64,000 bases of DNA from Fimenecus sp045543095 (GTDB taxonomy: Bacteria; Bacillota; Clostridia; Oscillospirales; Acutalibacteraceae): contig JAZQMC010000008.1 of assembly GCA_045543095.1 (NCBI GenBank), forward strand, positions 62,001 through 126,000. Direction: 5' to 3'. Made by a program: the position numbers and the translations under genes. Below, piece by piece: positions 53,120-61,109 of the stretch (positions are counted from its first letter, which is position 1; each line of letters starts with the position of its first letter). The notes under the pieces were generated by a model that saw nothing but the letters and a program-made list of their open reading frames with translations, did not search any database and was not told the origin of the DNA.

Positions 53120-53149
53120 TTGACTTTGCGTAGGCAACTATTATATAAT
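53120..53149 (+). promoter_or_regulatory. Promoter of the CofE-like/guaA genes
   Basis: TTGACT (53120-53125), 18-bp spacer, TATAAT (53144-53149). The leader to 53294 is about 138 nt, AT-rich, with a T-run at 53180-53189 and a GGAG-like site at 53282. No known riboswitch was recognised in it. Confidence 0.65.
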
Positions 53150-53293
53150 AGTGTGTAAAAATTAATGTGCGAAAAATTGTTTTTTTTAATTTGCAGGGCA
53201 TAATTAGTTTTGTACTTTTGTAAATCTTTCCCCCAAGGTGTTTAAAGTCATCTGACGAGGAGTTTTTAAATTTTTTATATTGGAGAGATTAGT

Positions 53294-54484
53294 ATGGAAA
53301 GAAAAGTCGGTACTGTTTCAAGAGGTATCCGTTGCCCCATTATTCGTCAGGGCGATGACCTTTGTGAAATCGCAGTAACAAGCGTACTCGAAGCAGCTGA
53401 AAGTGAAGGTTTTTCACTTCGTGACAGAGATGTTATTTCTCTTACAGAGTCAATCGTAGCACGTGCACAGGGTAACTATGCATCAGTTGATGATATTGCG
53501 GCTGATGTTAAAGCAAAATTAGGCGGTGAAACAATCGGTGTTATTTTCCCGATTTTATCACGTAACCGTTTCGCAATCTGCCTTCGCGGTATTGCAAAGG
53601 GTGCTAAAAAGGTTGTACTTATGCTCAGCTACCCAAGCGACGAGGTTGGTAACGCTTTAGTTACACTTGACCAGCTTGACGAAGCAGGTGTTAACCCATA
53701 TTCAGACGTTCTTTCACTTGAAAAATACAGAGAGCTTTTTGGAGAAAACAAACACGAATTCACAGGCGTTGACTATGTTGATTATTATTCAAGCATTATC
53801 AAAGAAGCCGGTGCAGAGGTTGAAATCGTTTTTGCAAATCAGCCAAAAACAATTCTTAATTACACAGACTGTGTTCTCACTTGCGATATTCACACAAGAG
53901 CACGCACAAAGAGAATTCTCAAGGCTGCAGGTGCTAAAGTAGTTTGCGGAATGGATGATATTCTCACTTCATCTGTAAACGGCAGCGGTTACAATGAAAA
54001 ATATGGTCTTTTAGGTTCAAATAAATCAACTGAAGATACAGTTAAACTTTTCCCAAGAGATTGCCAAGGACTTGTTGAAGATATTCAGGCAAGCATTCTT
54101 GAAAAGACAGGCAAGCATGTTGAAGTTATGATTTACGGCGACGGTGCATTCAAAGACCCACAGGGTAAAATTTGGGAACTTGCTGACCCTGTTGTATCCC
54201 CTGCTCACACTGCAGGTCTTATCGGTACACCAAACGAATTGAAACTTAAATATCTTGCTGATAATGATTTCAAAGGTCTTTCAGGTGCAGAGCTTAAAGA
54301 GGCTATCTCAAAGAGCATCAAGGCAAAGCAAGACAACCTTGTTGGTAATATGGCTTCACAGGGTACTACTCCCCGTCAGCTTACAGACCTTATCGGTTCA
54401 CTCTGCGACTTGACAAGCGGTTCAGGTGACAAGGGAACTCCTATCATTCTCGTTCAGGGATATTTTGATAACTATACAGACTAA
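53294..54484 (+). CDS. F420-0:gamma-glutamyl ligase-like protein (CofE family)
   Basis: 396 residues. It matches the F420_ligase family: RKVGTVSRGIRCPIIRQGDDL at the N terminus, ISLTESIVARAQGNYAS (about 48-64), IFPILSRNRFAICLRGIAKGAKKVVL (about 85-110), and the acidic VEVMIYGDGAFKDPQGKIWELADPVVSPAH region (partly 270-300). CofE uses GTP to add glutamate to coenzyme F420-0, but no other F420 gene is present. This longer bacterial version may act on a different carboxylate. It lies 26 bp before a GMP synthase gene, with which it is probably co-transcribed. The real substrate is unknown. Confidence 0.78.
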   Translation: MERKVGTVSRGIRCPIIRQGDDLCEIAVTSVLEAAESEGFSLRDRDVISLTESIVARAQGNYASVDDIAADVKAKLGGETIGVIFPILSRNRFAICLRGIAKGAKKVVLMLSYPSDEVGNALVTLDQLDEAGVNPYSDVLSLEKYRELFGENKHEFTGVDYVDYYSSIIKEAGAEVEIVFANQPKTILNYTDCVLTCDIHTRARTKRILKAAGAKVVCGMDDILTSSVNGSGYNEKYGLLGSNKSTEDTVKLFPRDCQGLVEDIQASILEKTGKHVEVMIYGDGAFKDPQGKIWELADPVVSPAHTAGLIGTPNELKLKYLADNDFKGLSGAELKEAISKSIKAKQDNLVGNMASQGTTPRQLTDLIGSLCDLTSGSGDKGTPIILVQGYFDNYTD

Positions 54485-54510
54485 TTTAATATAAAATGGA
54501 GGAATTCAAA

Positions 54511-55512
54511 ATGGATAGCAATGTTAGACCCGAATCAATGGAAAGAATTACCACCAAAGCGTTAGCAGATGCTTTTATTGATGAGCAGATTAAGGCTGTT
54601 CGTGAGCAGGTTGGCGACAAAAAAGTTCTCCTCGCTCTTTCAGGCGGTGTTGACTCATCAGTTGTTGCTGCTCTTCTTATCAAGGCAATCGGCAAACAGT
54701 TAGTTTGTGTTCACGTTAATCACGGTCTTATGAGAAAGAACGAAAGCGAAAATGTTATCGAGGTTTTCGGCAAAGAGCTTGACGCTAACCTTATTTATGT
54801 TGATGCTACCGACCGTTTTCTTGACCTTCTTGCAGGTGTTAGTGACCCTGAAAGCAAGAGAAAGATTATCGGTGCTGAATTTATAAATGTATTTGCTGAC
54901 GAAGCAAGAAAGCTTGAAGGCGTTGAATTTTTGGCTCAGGGTACAATTTACCCCGACATTCTTGAAAGCTTTAAGCAAGCAGAGGGCAAAAAGGCTGTTA
55001 AATCTCACCACAATGTTGGCGGACTTCCCGAAGACCTCAACTTCCAGCTTGTTGAACCCATCAAACTCCTCTTTAAAGATGAAGTTCGTGTAGTTGGTGA
55101 AGCACTCGGTCTTCCTCACGCTATGGTTTATCGTCAGCCATTCCCCGGTCCCGGTCTTGGTGTTCGTTGCCTTGGTGCAATCACCCGTGACAGACTTCAC
55201 GCACTTCGTGAAGCAGACGCAATTCTTCGTGAAGAATTCGACAAGAACGGTCTTGCAGAAAAGGTTTGGCAGTACTTTATTGCTGTACCCGACATTAAGA
55301 GCGTTGGCGTTAAGGACGAAAGCCGTTACGAAGGCTGGCCCGCAATCATCCGTGCTGTAAACACAAAGGATGCTATGAGTGCAACAATCGAAGAAATCCC
55401 CTATTCAGTTCTTCATAAGGTCACAGACAGAATTACACACGAAGTTGAAGGCATCAACCGTGTACTCTACGACCTCACTCCCAAGCCAATCGGCACAATC
55501 GAGTGGGAATAA
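54511..55512 (+). CDS. guaA: GMP synthase, ATP-pyrophosphatase subunit without glutaminase domain
   Basis: 333 residues from ATG 54511, with GGAGG 8 nt upstream (an in-frame ATG at 54496 overlaps that site). It covers only the C-terminal half of standard bacterial GuaA (about 510-520 residues). The P-loop LALSGGVDSSVVA (41-53) begins the ATP-PPase domain, followed by GTIYPDILES, HHNVGGLPEDLNF and the dimerisation domain with RQPFPGPGLGVRCLG. The enzyme converts XMP to GMP using ammonia. No class I glutaminase domain precedes it and none is encoded next to it. A separate glutaminase subunit could exist elsewhere, as in archaea. Confidence 0.92.
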   Translation: MDSNVRPESMERITTKALADAFIDEQIKAVREQVGDKKVLLALSGGVDSSVVAALLIKAIGKQLVCVHVNHGLMRKNESENVIEVFGKELDANLIYVDATDRFLDLLAGVSDPESKRKIIGAEFINVFADEARKLEGVEFLAQGTIYPDILESFKQAEGKKAVKSHHNVGGLPEDLNFQLVEPIKLLFKDEVRVVGEALGLPHAMVYRQPFPGPGLGVRCLGAITRDRLHALREADAILREEFDKNGLAEKVWQYFIAVPDIKSVGVKDESRYEGWPAIIRAVNTKDAMSATIEEIPYSVLHKVTDRITHEVEGINRVLYDLTPKPIGTIEWE

Positions 55513-55529
55513 GATAAAATTAGTTTTTC

Positions 55530-55559
55530 AGACGGTGAGTTTTTACTTACCGTCTTTTT
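55530..55559 (+). terminator. Terminator after guaA
   Basis: 10-bp stem AGACGGTGAG/CTTACCGTCT (one G-U pair) followed by TTTTTC. Confidence 0.85.
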
Positions 55560-55631
55560 CATTATATTTATATTTTTGTTGTTTCTGTTTGGAAATTGTG
55601 ATATTATTGGCTTATAAAGGAGTTGGGTTTT

Positions 55632-56615
55632 ATGAAAAAGAAGATTTTAAGTATTATTGCTATACTTTTGGTTGTAATTGGAGTTACTCTTATTTTTACC
55701 GTTGCAATTCCAAAATTAGAATACGCAAAGGATTCTAATGATACTGAAGAATTATTCAGAGAGAATGTTGCTTTGGTGGGATATGAGAATACAATTGAAA
55801 CGGCAATTCCGCAAACTGAACTTTATAATATGATTAAAAGTCATTTTGAGTCCCCTCTTGCTGAGGGTAAAACCGAAAAAAAGGCGATTATTATCGGTTA
55901 TGACGGTTGCCGTGCAGATGTGCTTACAGAAATGCTCGACGGAAAAAGTGCAATTGATGTATTAGCAGATGAGGGTGCGTCAATTAATCTTGCTTATTGC
56001 GGTGGTGTTAACTACCCTGCCGAAAACACACAGGATACCTCAACTGCACCCGGTTGGTGCTCAATTCTTACAGGTGTATGGGCGGACGAACACGGTATTA
56101 CTGCAAATGACATTACAAAATCACTTGAATACAAAACACTTCTCACCTCACTTGTTGAAGAAAATATAATTGACAGTTCTTCTTTCATTACAAAGTGGAA
56201 GGGTCATTTTGACAGAAAAAATTCTACATATCTTGAAGAAAAAGCATACTGCGAAGAAAACAATCTTAATGTAGCTTTCAACAGATGCAAAAATGACGAG
56301 GCTTCTCACGAATACACATTGAATGAAATCAAAAAGAGTGATTGTGCCGACTTTATCTTCGTCATTTATGAGCCAACTGACTCAACCGGTCATAATTACG
56401 GCTTTACAATTAACAATCCAAGATATAAAGAGGCGTTCAAGACTGCTGACAACTACGGATTTGAAACTCTTAACGCAATTAAACAAAGAGATACTTATGA
56501 AACTGAAGATTGGCTTATTATTATAACATCTGACCACGGCGGAATAGAAACTGACCACGGCGGTGCAAGTATTCAAGAACGAATGACATTTATTGTGACA
56601 AATAAGGAATTTTAA
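55632..56615 (+). CDS. Membrane-anchored alkaline-phosphatase-superfamily phosphodiesterase
   Basis: 327 residues from ATG 55632 (AAAGGAG 9 nt upstream). An N-terminal signal anchor (about 5-28) places the domain outside. The alkaline phosphatase/nucleotide pyrophosphatase fold is indicated by IIIGYDGCRADVL (metal Asp), the nucleophile region TSTAPGWCSILTGVWADEHGI, FVIYEPTDSTGHNYG (metal Asp/His) and ITSDHGGIETDHGG. It probably hydrolyses a phosphodiester or phosphomonoester at the cell surface. Substrate unknown. The following propeller gene starts 10 bp later and is probably co-transcribed. Confidence 0.83.
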   Translation: MKKKILSIIAILLVVIGVTLIFTVAIPKLEYAKDSNDTEELFRENVALVGYENTIETAIPQTELYNMIKSHFESPLAEGKTEKKAIIIGYDGCRADVLTEMLDGKSAIDVLADEGASINLAYCGGVNYPAENTQDTSTAPGWCSILTGVWADEHGITANDITKSLEYKTLLTSLVEENIIDSSSFITKWKGHFDRKNSTYLEEKAYCEENNLNVAFNRCKNDEASHEYTLNEIKKSDCADFIFVIYEPTDSTGHNYGFTINNPRYKEAFKTADNYGFETLNAIKQRDTYETEDWLIIITSDHGGIETDHGGASIQERMTFIVTNKEF

Positions 56616-56625
56616 TGGTGATACT

Positions 56626-57585
56626 ATGCAGAATTTAACATTTGAACAATTCAACAATGCTGAATTCAAACTTTTTGAGGGTAATCCCATAATCAAAAAT
56701 CCCTTAAACAGTTTCGTTGTTGCTGACCCCAGTGTTTTAACACCCGATGTGTCACACGACGGAAAATGGCATTTATTCTGCCACACATTTTTTGGCGTTT
56801 ATCGTTATGAAAGCACTGACGGAATAAACTTTGAGAATAAGGGGAAAATCGTTAATCGTGCAATGCGACCGAATATTAATTACATTGACGGTACATATTA
56901 TCTTTTTTATGAGAGAACACGACCTGTGATTTTTAATCTTTTAAGTCTTGCGGGTGCAAAGTGGAAATCGGAAATTTATTGTGTAAAATCGAAAAACCTT
57001 ATTGATTGGTCAGAGCCTTTTTTAGTTATTGGCAAAACCCGTGATTATGAAGAATGCAAGCAAGGAATTGCGATTTCAAATCCGTTTTTGATGAATATTG
57101 ACGACAAATATCGTATGTATTACTCTTGCGGGCAGACTTTCATTAAGGATTGTGGTTTCTGCGAGCCTACGCACATCAGTTTTGCTGAAAGTGAAAGCAT
57201 TACAACGGGCTTTGTATCAAGGGAAAAGCCCATTATAAGCCCTGATAAAAATGTGGAATATCTTAATCTTTGTTCGGGTTGTTTAAAGGTTTATAAGCTC
57301 AAAGATTGCTATATCGGACTTCAAAACGGTCTTTTTGAAAAAGACGGAAAAAGCCACTCGGCAATTATGCTTTTGAAATCTCAAGACGGAATAAATTTTG
57401 AGTTTGTAAAGCCGTTTCTTGTACCGCAAAAGTGCGGTGATAATGATTGGATGGCACAATATGTTTATGCTTGTTGTCTTACATATTATGATGATAAATT
57501 AAGGCTTTATTTCAACGCGAGAAATGTGTCGAATAATCTTACGGGCAGAGAATGTATTGGGATTTTTGAAGCGGAAATACAATAA
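56626..57585 (+). CDS. Five-bladed beta-propeller protein of the GH43/GH130-like type
   Basis: 319 residues, no signal peptide. Repeated blade motifs are visible: VADPSVLTPDVSHDGKWHLFCH (about 32-53), INYIDGTYYLFYERT (about 83-97), SNPFLMNIDDKYRMYYSCG (about 147-165) and YYDDKLRLYFNARNVS (about 287-302). The pattern Asp-Pro-Ser plus D-x-W-x-L/Y-F is that of the GH32/43/62/130 propeller clan. Catalytic acids cannot be fixed with confidence, so hydrolase or phosphorylase activity is uncertain. It lies just after the phosphodiesterase gene. Confidence 0.65.
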   Translation: MQNLTFEQFNNAEFKLFEGNPIIKNPLNSFVVADPSVLTPDVSHDGKWHLFCHTFFGVYRYESTDGINFENKGKIVNRAMRPNINYIDGTYYLFYERTRPVIFNLLSLAGAKWKSEIYCVKSKNLIDWSEPFLVIGKTRDYEECKQGIAISNPFLMNIDDKYRMYYSCGQTFIKDCGFCEPTHISFAESESITTGFVSREKPIISPDKNVEYLNLCSGCLKVYKLKDCYIGLQNGLFEKDGKSHSAIMLLKSQDGINFEFVKPFLVPQKCGDNDWMAQYVYACCLTYYDDKLRLYFNARNVSNNLTGRECIGIFEAEIQ

Positions 57586-57641
57586 ATGCAAAATGCAAAG
57601 TGCAAAATTAAGGGCCTGCGACGCGAATGTATAATTGGGTA

Positions 57642-57730
57642 TGTCATTCTGAGGAACGAAGTGACGAAGAATCTCTGTTGAGTTAACATTTCACTTTGGT
57701 AGAGATTCTTCGCTTCGCTCAGAATGACAC
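57642..57730. repeat. Long imperfect palindrome, family B (copy 1)
   Basis: 89 bp. TGTCATTCTGAGGAACGAAG at one end and CTTCGCTCAGAATGACAC-like sequence at the other form arms of about 35 bp around a short AT-rich centre. A second copy is at 63101-63188. Sequences of this type are widespread intergenic repeats in gut bacteria. Confidence 0.8.
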
Positions 57731-57773
57731 AGACCAAGATTATCCCTACAAATTCAAATTTGTTTTTTATCTA

Positions 57774-57802
57774 TTGAATTTCGTAAATAAAAGGTATATA
57801 AT
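57774..57802 (+). promoter_or_regulatory. Promoter of the ketopantoate reductase gene
   Basis: TTGAAT (57774-57779), 17-bp spacer, TATAAT (57797-57802). Confidence 0.7.
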
Positions 57803-57843
57803 TGCTTTGATAAAATTTTAACAGTTTGAAATGAGGTATATTT

Positions 57844-58860
57844 ATGGCAAGATATGCGATTTACGGTGCGGGCTCTTTGGGAACTGTACTCGGTGCATTT
57901 ATTACAAAAAACGGTGGCGAAGTTGACCTTATCAACCGTAACAAAGCACACGTTGAGGCACTTAACACAAAGGGTGCAAGGATTATCGGTACAGTTGATA
58001 TGACCGTGCCTGTTAAGGCAATCACACCCGACCAGATGGAAGGTAAATATGATGTTATTGTGCTTCTTACAAAGCAGTTATTCAACAAAGAAGTAGTTAC
58101 AATGCTTAAAGATTACCTTACAGACGACGGTGTTATTGTAACATTACAGAATGGTATTCCTGAACCCGGCATTGCTGAAATTATCGGCACAGAGCACACA
58201 ATGGGCTGTGCTGTTGAATGGGGTGCTGCACTTGTTGAACCCGGTGTTTGCGAACTTACAAGCGACAAGGACTCACTTTCATTCCATATGGGTAAAATGG
58301 ACGGAATTACCGATGCACAGTTCAAGATGGTTAAGGATTTACTCCAGATGATGTGCCCTGTTCACGAAGAGGAAAACCTTATGGGTGCTCGTTGGTCAAA
58401 ACTTTTAATCAACTCTACATTCTCAGGTCTTGGCACAGTTGTTGGCGGAGTTTTTGGTGATGTTACTGAAAACAAGGCAGGTCAGAAAGTGGCAATTCGT
58501 TGTATGAAAGAAATCATTGACGTTGGTCACGCATCGGGCGTAGAATTTGCACCCGTTCAGGGCAAAAACATTGTTGGACTTTTCTATTGGAAAGGTGCAT
58601 TAAAGAGAGCCTTTGGTTGCTTCTTGCTTCCTATCGCACTTAAAAAGCACCGTGATATTGAGCCGTCAATGTTACAGGATTTAAAGAAAGGTAAGCCTTG
58701 TGAGGTTGATGCAATCAACGGTGTTGTTTGTGATTTTGGTAAGAAATATGGTGTGGCGACACCCATTAACGACCGAATTGTTGAGATTATCAAGAAAATT
58801 CAGAATGGTGAGCTCACAGCAACTGCAGAGAATTTCAAGTTATTTGATGACCTTTTATAA
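57844..58860 (+). CDS. panE: 2-dehydropantoate 2-reductase (ketopantoate reductase family)
   Basis: 338 residues. The N-terminal NADP-binding fold begins YAIYGAGSLGTVLGAF (4-19), followed by VIVLLTKQLFNKEV (about 71-84, with the family Lys in LTKQ) and VTLQNGIPEP. The C-terminal ketopantoate domain has ARWSKLLINSTFSGLGTV (about 181-198, catalytic Lys) and late acidic residues. The family makes pantoate for coenzyme A synthesis; some PanE-like proteins reduce other 2-oxoacids. No other pantothenate gene is nearby. A terminator follows at once, so it is monocistronic. Confidence 0.85.
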   Translation: MARYAIYGAGSLGTVLGAFITKNGGEVDLINRNKAHVEALNTKGARIIGTVDMTVPVKAITPDQMEGKYDVIVLLTKQLFNKEVVTMLKDYLTDDGVIVTLQNGIPEPGIAEIIGTEHTMGCAVEWGAALVEPGVCELTSDKDSLSFHMGKMDGITDAQFKMVKDLLQMMCPVHEEENLMGARWSKLLINSTFSGLGTVVGGVFGDVTENKAGQKVAIRCMKEIIDVGHASGVEFAPVQGKNIVGLFYWKGALKRAFGCFLLPIALKKHRDIEPSMLQDLKKGKPCEVDAINGVVCDFGKKYGVATPINDRIVEIIKKIQNGELTATAENFKLFDDLL

Positions 58861-58875
58861 ATTAAGACATGAATT

Positions 58876-58904
58876 AAGGCAGTCCAATCGGACTGCCTTT
58901 TTTG
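58876..58904 (+). terminator. Terminator after the ketopantoate reductase gene
   Basis: Perfect 10-bp stem AAGGCAGTCC/GGACTGCCTT with loop AATC, followed by TTTT. Confidence 0.9.
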
Positions 58905-58912
58905 TGTTTTCT

Positions 58913-58964
58913 CTCCCTCCGTCAACGCTTACGCGTTGCCACCTCCCTCGTCAGAGGGAGGCAC
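58913..58964. repeat. Palindromic intergenic repeat, family A (copy 5)
   Basis: CTCCCTCCGTCA, inner hairpin AACGC-TTAC-GCGTT, GCCACCTCCCTCGTCAGAGG and closing GAGGC. Same layout as the other family A copies, with a different inner stem. Confidence 0.8.
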
Positions 58965-58978
58965 AGTTGAGATATATT

Positions 58979-59293
58979 TTATTTCTCTTTTTCTTTTTTG
59001 GGTGTAAAAATTCTTATAATTATCAAAAGTGCTACGAATGAACCGCTGATGATAAGAAGTGTATTTGCCATTGATTTGTCTTCGGGGCTTTCGGCAAAAA
59101 TTCTGATGACCGCACCAAAGAAAAGCATACACGCCATGATTGCACTTATAATTGCTACGATTACCTTTACCACCTTTTCAAATTTTGGCGATAATTTTTC
59201 TTCGGGAATAATTTTACTGAAAAGATACATTATTCCTGTTGCCGTGCCTTCAACAATAAATTCTATAAATATTTCAAAAATAAATTCTAACAC
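58979..59293 (-). CDS. Small membrane protein, function unknown
   Basis: About 104 residues from GTG 59293, which has AAAGG 9 nt upstream (in-frame TTG codons lie 6 and 9 nt earlier). Three hydrophobic segments are seen: an N-terminal amphipathic/hydrophobic region (LEFIFEIFIEFIVEG), VVKVIVAIISAIMACMLFFGAVI (about 43-65) and a C-terminal ANTLLIISGSFVALLIIIRIF, ending in a basic tail. No known family was recognised. It follows another small membrane gene by 16 bp on the same strand, and both lie downstream of the YtrA-type ABC operon, separated by a repeat. Confidence 0.6.
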   Translation of the reverse strand: MLEFIFEIFIEFIVEGTATGIMYLFSKIIPEEKLSPKFEKVVKVIVAIISAIMACMLFFGAVIRIFAESPEDKSMANTLLIISGSFVALLIIIRIFTPKKEKEK

Positions 59294-59308
59294 AATCAAC
59301 AACCTTTA

Positions 59309-59572
59309 TTAATTTATTTTTCGTTCTAATTCTTCAATTCTTTTTTCAAGGTCTGCGATTCTTGATGAGTAATCCTTTACTAATATTTTTGTTATTACAA
59401 ATATAAGAAATACTACTGTACCGATAACAAGAGCCGCACCTAATTCAATAAGGATTGGGTCACCGGATTCAAAAAGCTTCCAACCGCCCCACAAAACAAA
59501 CCAATAAATCAGAAAAAATGTAATTGCAATACTGATTGCCCAGCCTAATATAAATTTCAATTTTTCTTTCAT
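59309..59572 (-). CDS. Small two-helix membrane protein with C-terminal coiled coil
   Basis: 87 residues from ATG 59572 (AAGGA about 9 nt upstream), preferred over a longer reading with no binding site. Two transmembrane helices (about 4-24 and 38-60) are followed by a short coiled coil of Arg/Glu/Leu heptads, SSRIADLEKRIEELERKIN. No family was recognised. It is probably co-transcribed with the next small membrane gene. Confidence 0.6.
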   Translation of the reverse strand: MKEKLKFILGWAISIAITFFLIYWFVLWGGWKLFESGDPILIELGAALVIGTVVFLIFVITKILVKDYSSRIADLEKRIEELERKIN

Positions 59573-59628
59573 AAAAACATTCCTTTTTGTGATTTTACGG
59601 ACAGACGAGGACGTCTGTGTCACTACGC

Positions 59629-59680
59629 CCCTCCGTCAAAATCTTCGATTTTGCCACCTCCCCATCAAGTGGGGAGGCCA
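59629..59680. repeat. Palindromic intergenic repeat, family A (copy 6)
   Basis: CCCTCCGTCA, inner hairpin AAAATC-TTC-GATTTT, TGCCACCTCCCCATCAAG, TGGGGAGGC. It is followed by TTTTGCACTTTGCGTTTTG, a motif whose inverse also occurs right after the propeller gene (57586-57610). Confidence 0.8.
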
Positions 59681-59711
59681 TTTTGCACTTTGCGTTTTGA
59701 ACTTTGCACTT

Positions 59712-61097
59712 TTATTCTACGCCGATTACTTCATATTCAACCATATAGCCGTTTTTATAATCGCTTATACCGACTATTATACTTGTTTGCATAGTTTCTT
59801 CGCTGTAGTATTCATCATAGCCATTGGGTTCGCCAAGTCCTAATTCTGACATTGCGTTATCTATGTAATAAATATCATTACAGTAAAAATATCCTGTGGT
59901 GCATCCATCGGTGCAATCGCCGTCACCACAATAATAGGCTTCTTTAACCAAATATAATTCTTTATTGGAGAAATCTACATCTGTTTCTAATTGCATATAT
60001 AATTCATCATCACTCCCGCCCAATATTGTAGCATCAGCAGGTGTGGTTGTACCAATAATAACAGCGAGGATAACGAATACTATAACTTCTGCGATGCAGA
60101 GGGCGGATACTGTGCCGTAAAGTTTTTTGTAAACACCCTTACCGCGAATTGCTTTGATAAGGAAGATTATGAATACTACAAACGGTAAAACTCCGAATGT
60201 GATAATAAGGAATATTGCTGAAATTGTTTCCGAAGTGTCGTCGTCATAGAAAATTCCATAATCGTCGCTATAATATTTTTCTAATGCGAGCTGAAATTCT
60301 GTGTTAAGTGCTTCGTCGGTTATTTTGTGTAACTTAACAATTACATCTGCATCGGGCTCTTCGCCATATAAGAAATGGGCTTCTTCAATCTTGTTTTCTA
60401 TATAATCAATATAGTAGTAAGTATCATCCATAAGGCAGACTATACCCACATAAGAAGAAAGAGCAAAATTCTCATTTGTACAATACACATAAAAAAATTC
60501 GCGGGTTGAAGTGAAAATTTTAAATTCACTTAAACTTACAGTTTCGCCTTTAATCTGATTTTTTGTTGCGGTGACAATATTACCGTCGGGCCACTGAAAA
60601 TCTATTAAATATTTATCTGCGTTACCGCTGATTATTTTTTCATAATCTTCAAAAAGTGTATCTTTAAGGAAGTAAACACAGAGTGATGAGCCGTCGCTAT
60701 AGTAAAACTCTATGCGATACATTGTTGTTTCAAGGTTTACTTCGATATAAATATTGCTGAAATTCTTTCTCTGTTCATCAGTTAAATCAAGATAAGCACT
60801 ACTCTTAAGACTTAAGTCACGCTTATCTTCTGCGACCACGGTATAACCGAAATCTGTTGAAAGCATTGACAAATCAGCACGTGAAAAAGGTTCGCCGTCA
60901 ACATAGAGTTTTTTATAATCGTCTGAAAACTTGATTATTGGTTGTTCGTCATATATTGGGAAGTTGTATGTATCATAAATATCTTTGTCTTCAACAACTT
61001 CAAAATCAACTATGGGCATATCCTCTGCAAAAGCAGTTACCGCAAAGCAGGAGAAAATGAGAACAACGGCAAATATTACTGATAATAATTTTTTCAT
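59712..61097 (-). CDS. Exported membrane protein of unknown function in the YtrA-type ABC operon
   Basis: 461 residues. A signal peptide (1-24, ending AFA-E) is followed by an extracytoplasmic region of about 260 residues. Two transmembrane helices follow (about 297-322 and 336-357), then a C-terminal domain of about 100 residues with a Cys-rich stretch YYCGDGDCTDGCTTGYFYC, whose Cys spacing may allow metal binding or disulfides. I do not recognise the family. It starts 12 bp after the ABC permease stop and so belongs to that operon. It is likely a partner or substrate-sensing component of the exporter. Confidence 0.7.
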   Translation of the reverse strand: MKKLLSVIFAVVLIFSCFAVTAFAEDMPIVDFEVVEDKDIYDTYNFPIYDEQPIIKFSDDYKKLYVDGEPFSRADLSMLSTDFGYTVVAEDKRDLSLKSSAYLDLTDEQRKNFSNIYIEVNLETTMYRIEFYYSDGSSLCVYFLKDTLFEDYEKIISGNADKYLIDFQWPDGNIVTATKNQIKGETVSLSEFKIFTSTREFFYVYCTNENFALSSYVGIVCLMDDTYYYIDYIENKIEEAHFLYGEEPDADVIVKLHKITDEALNTEFQLALEKYYSDDYGIFYDDDTSETISAIFLIITFGVLPFVVFIIFLIKAIRGKGVYKKLYGTVSALCIAEVIVFVILAVIIGTTTPADATILGGSDDELYMQLETDVDFSNKELYLVKEAYYCGDGDCTDGCTTGYFYCNDIYYIDNAMSELGLGEPNGYDEYYSEETMQTSIIVGISDYKNGYMVEYEVIGVE

Positions 61098-61109
61098 TTT
61101 AACTCCTCC

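Noticed and set aside
57586..57611. Short tandem-like TGCAAA repeats after the propeller gene
   Set aside because: Not a CRISPR or iteron array: only a few short imperfect units, related by inversion to sequence at 59681-59713.
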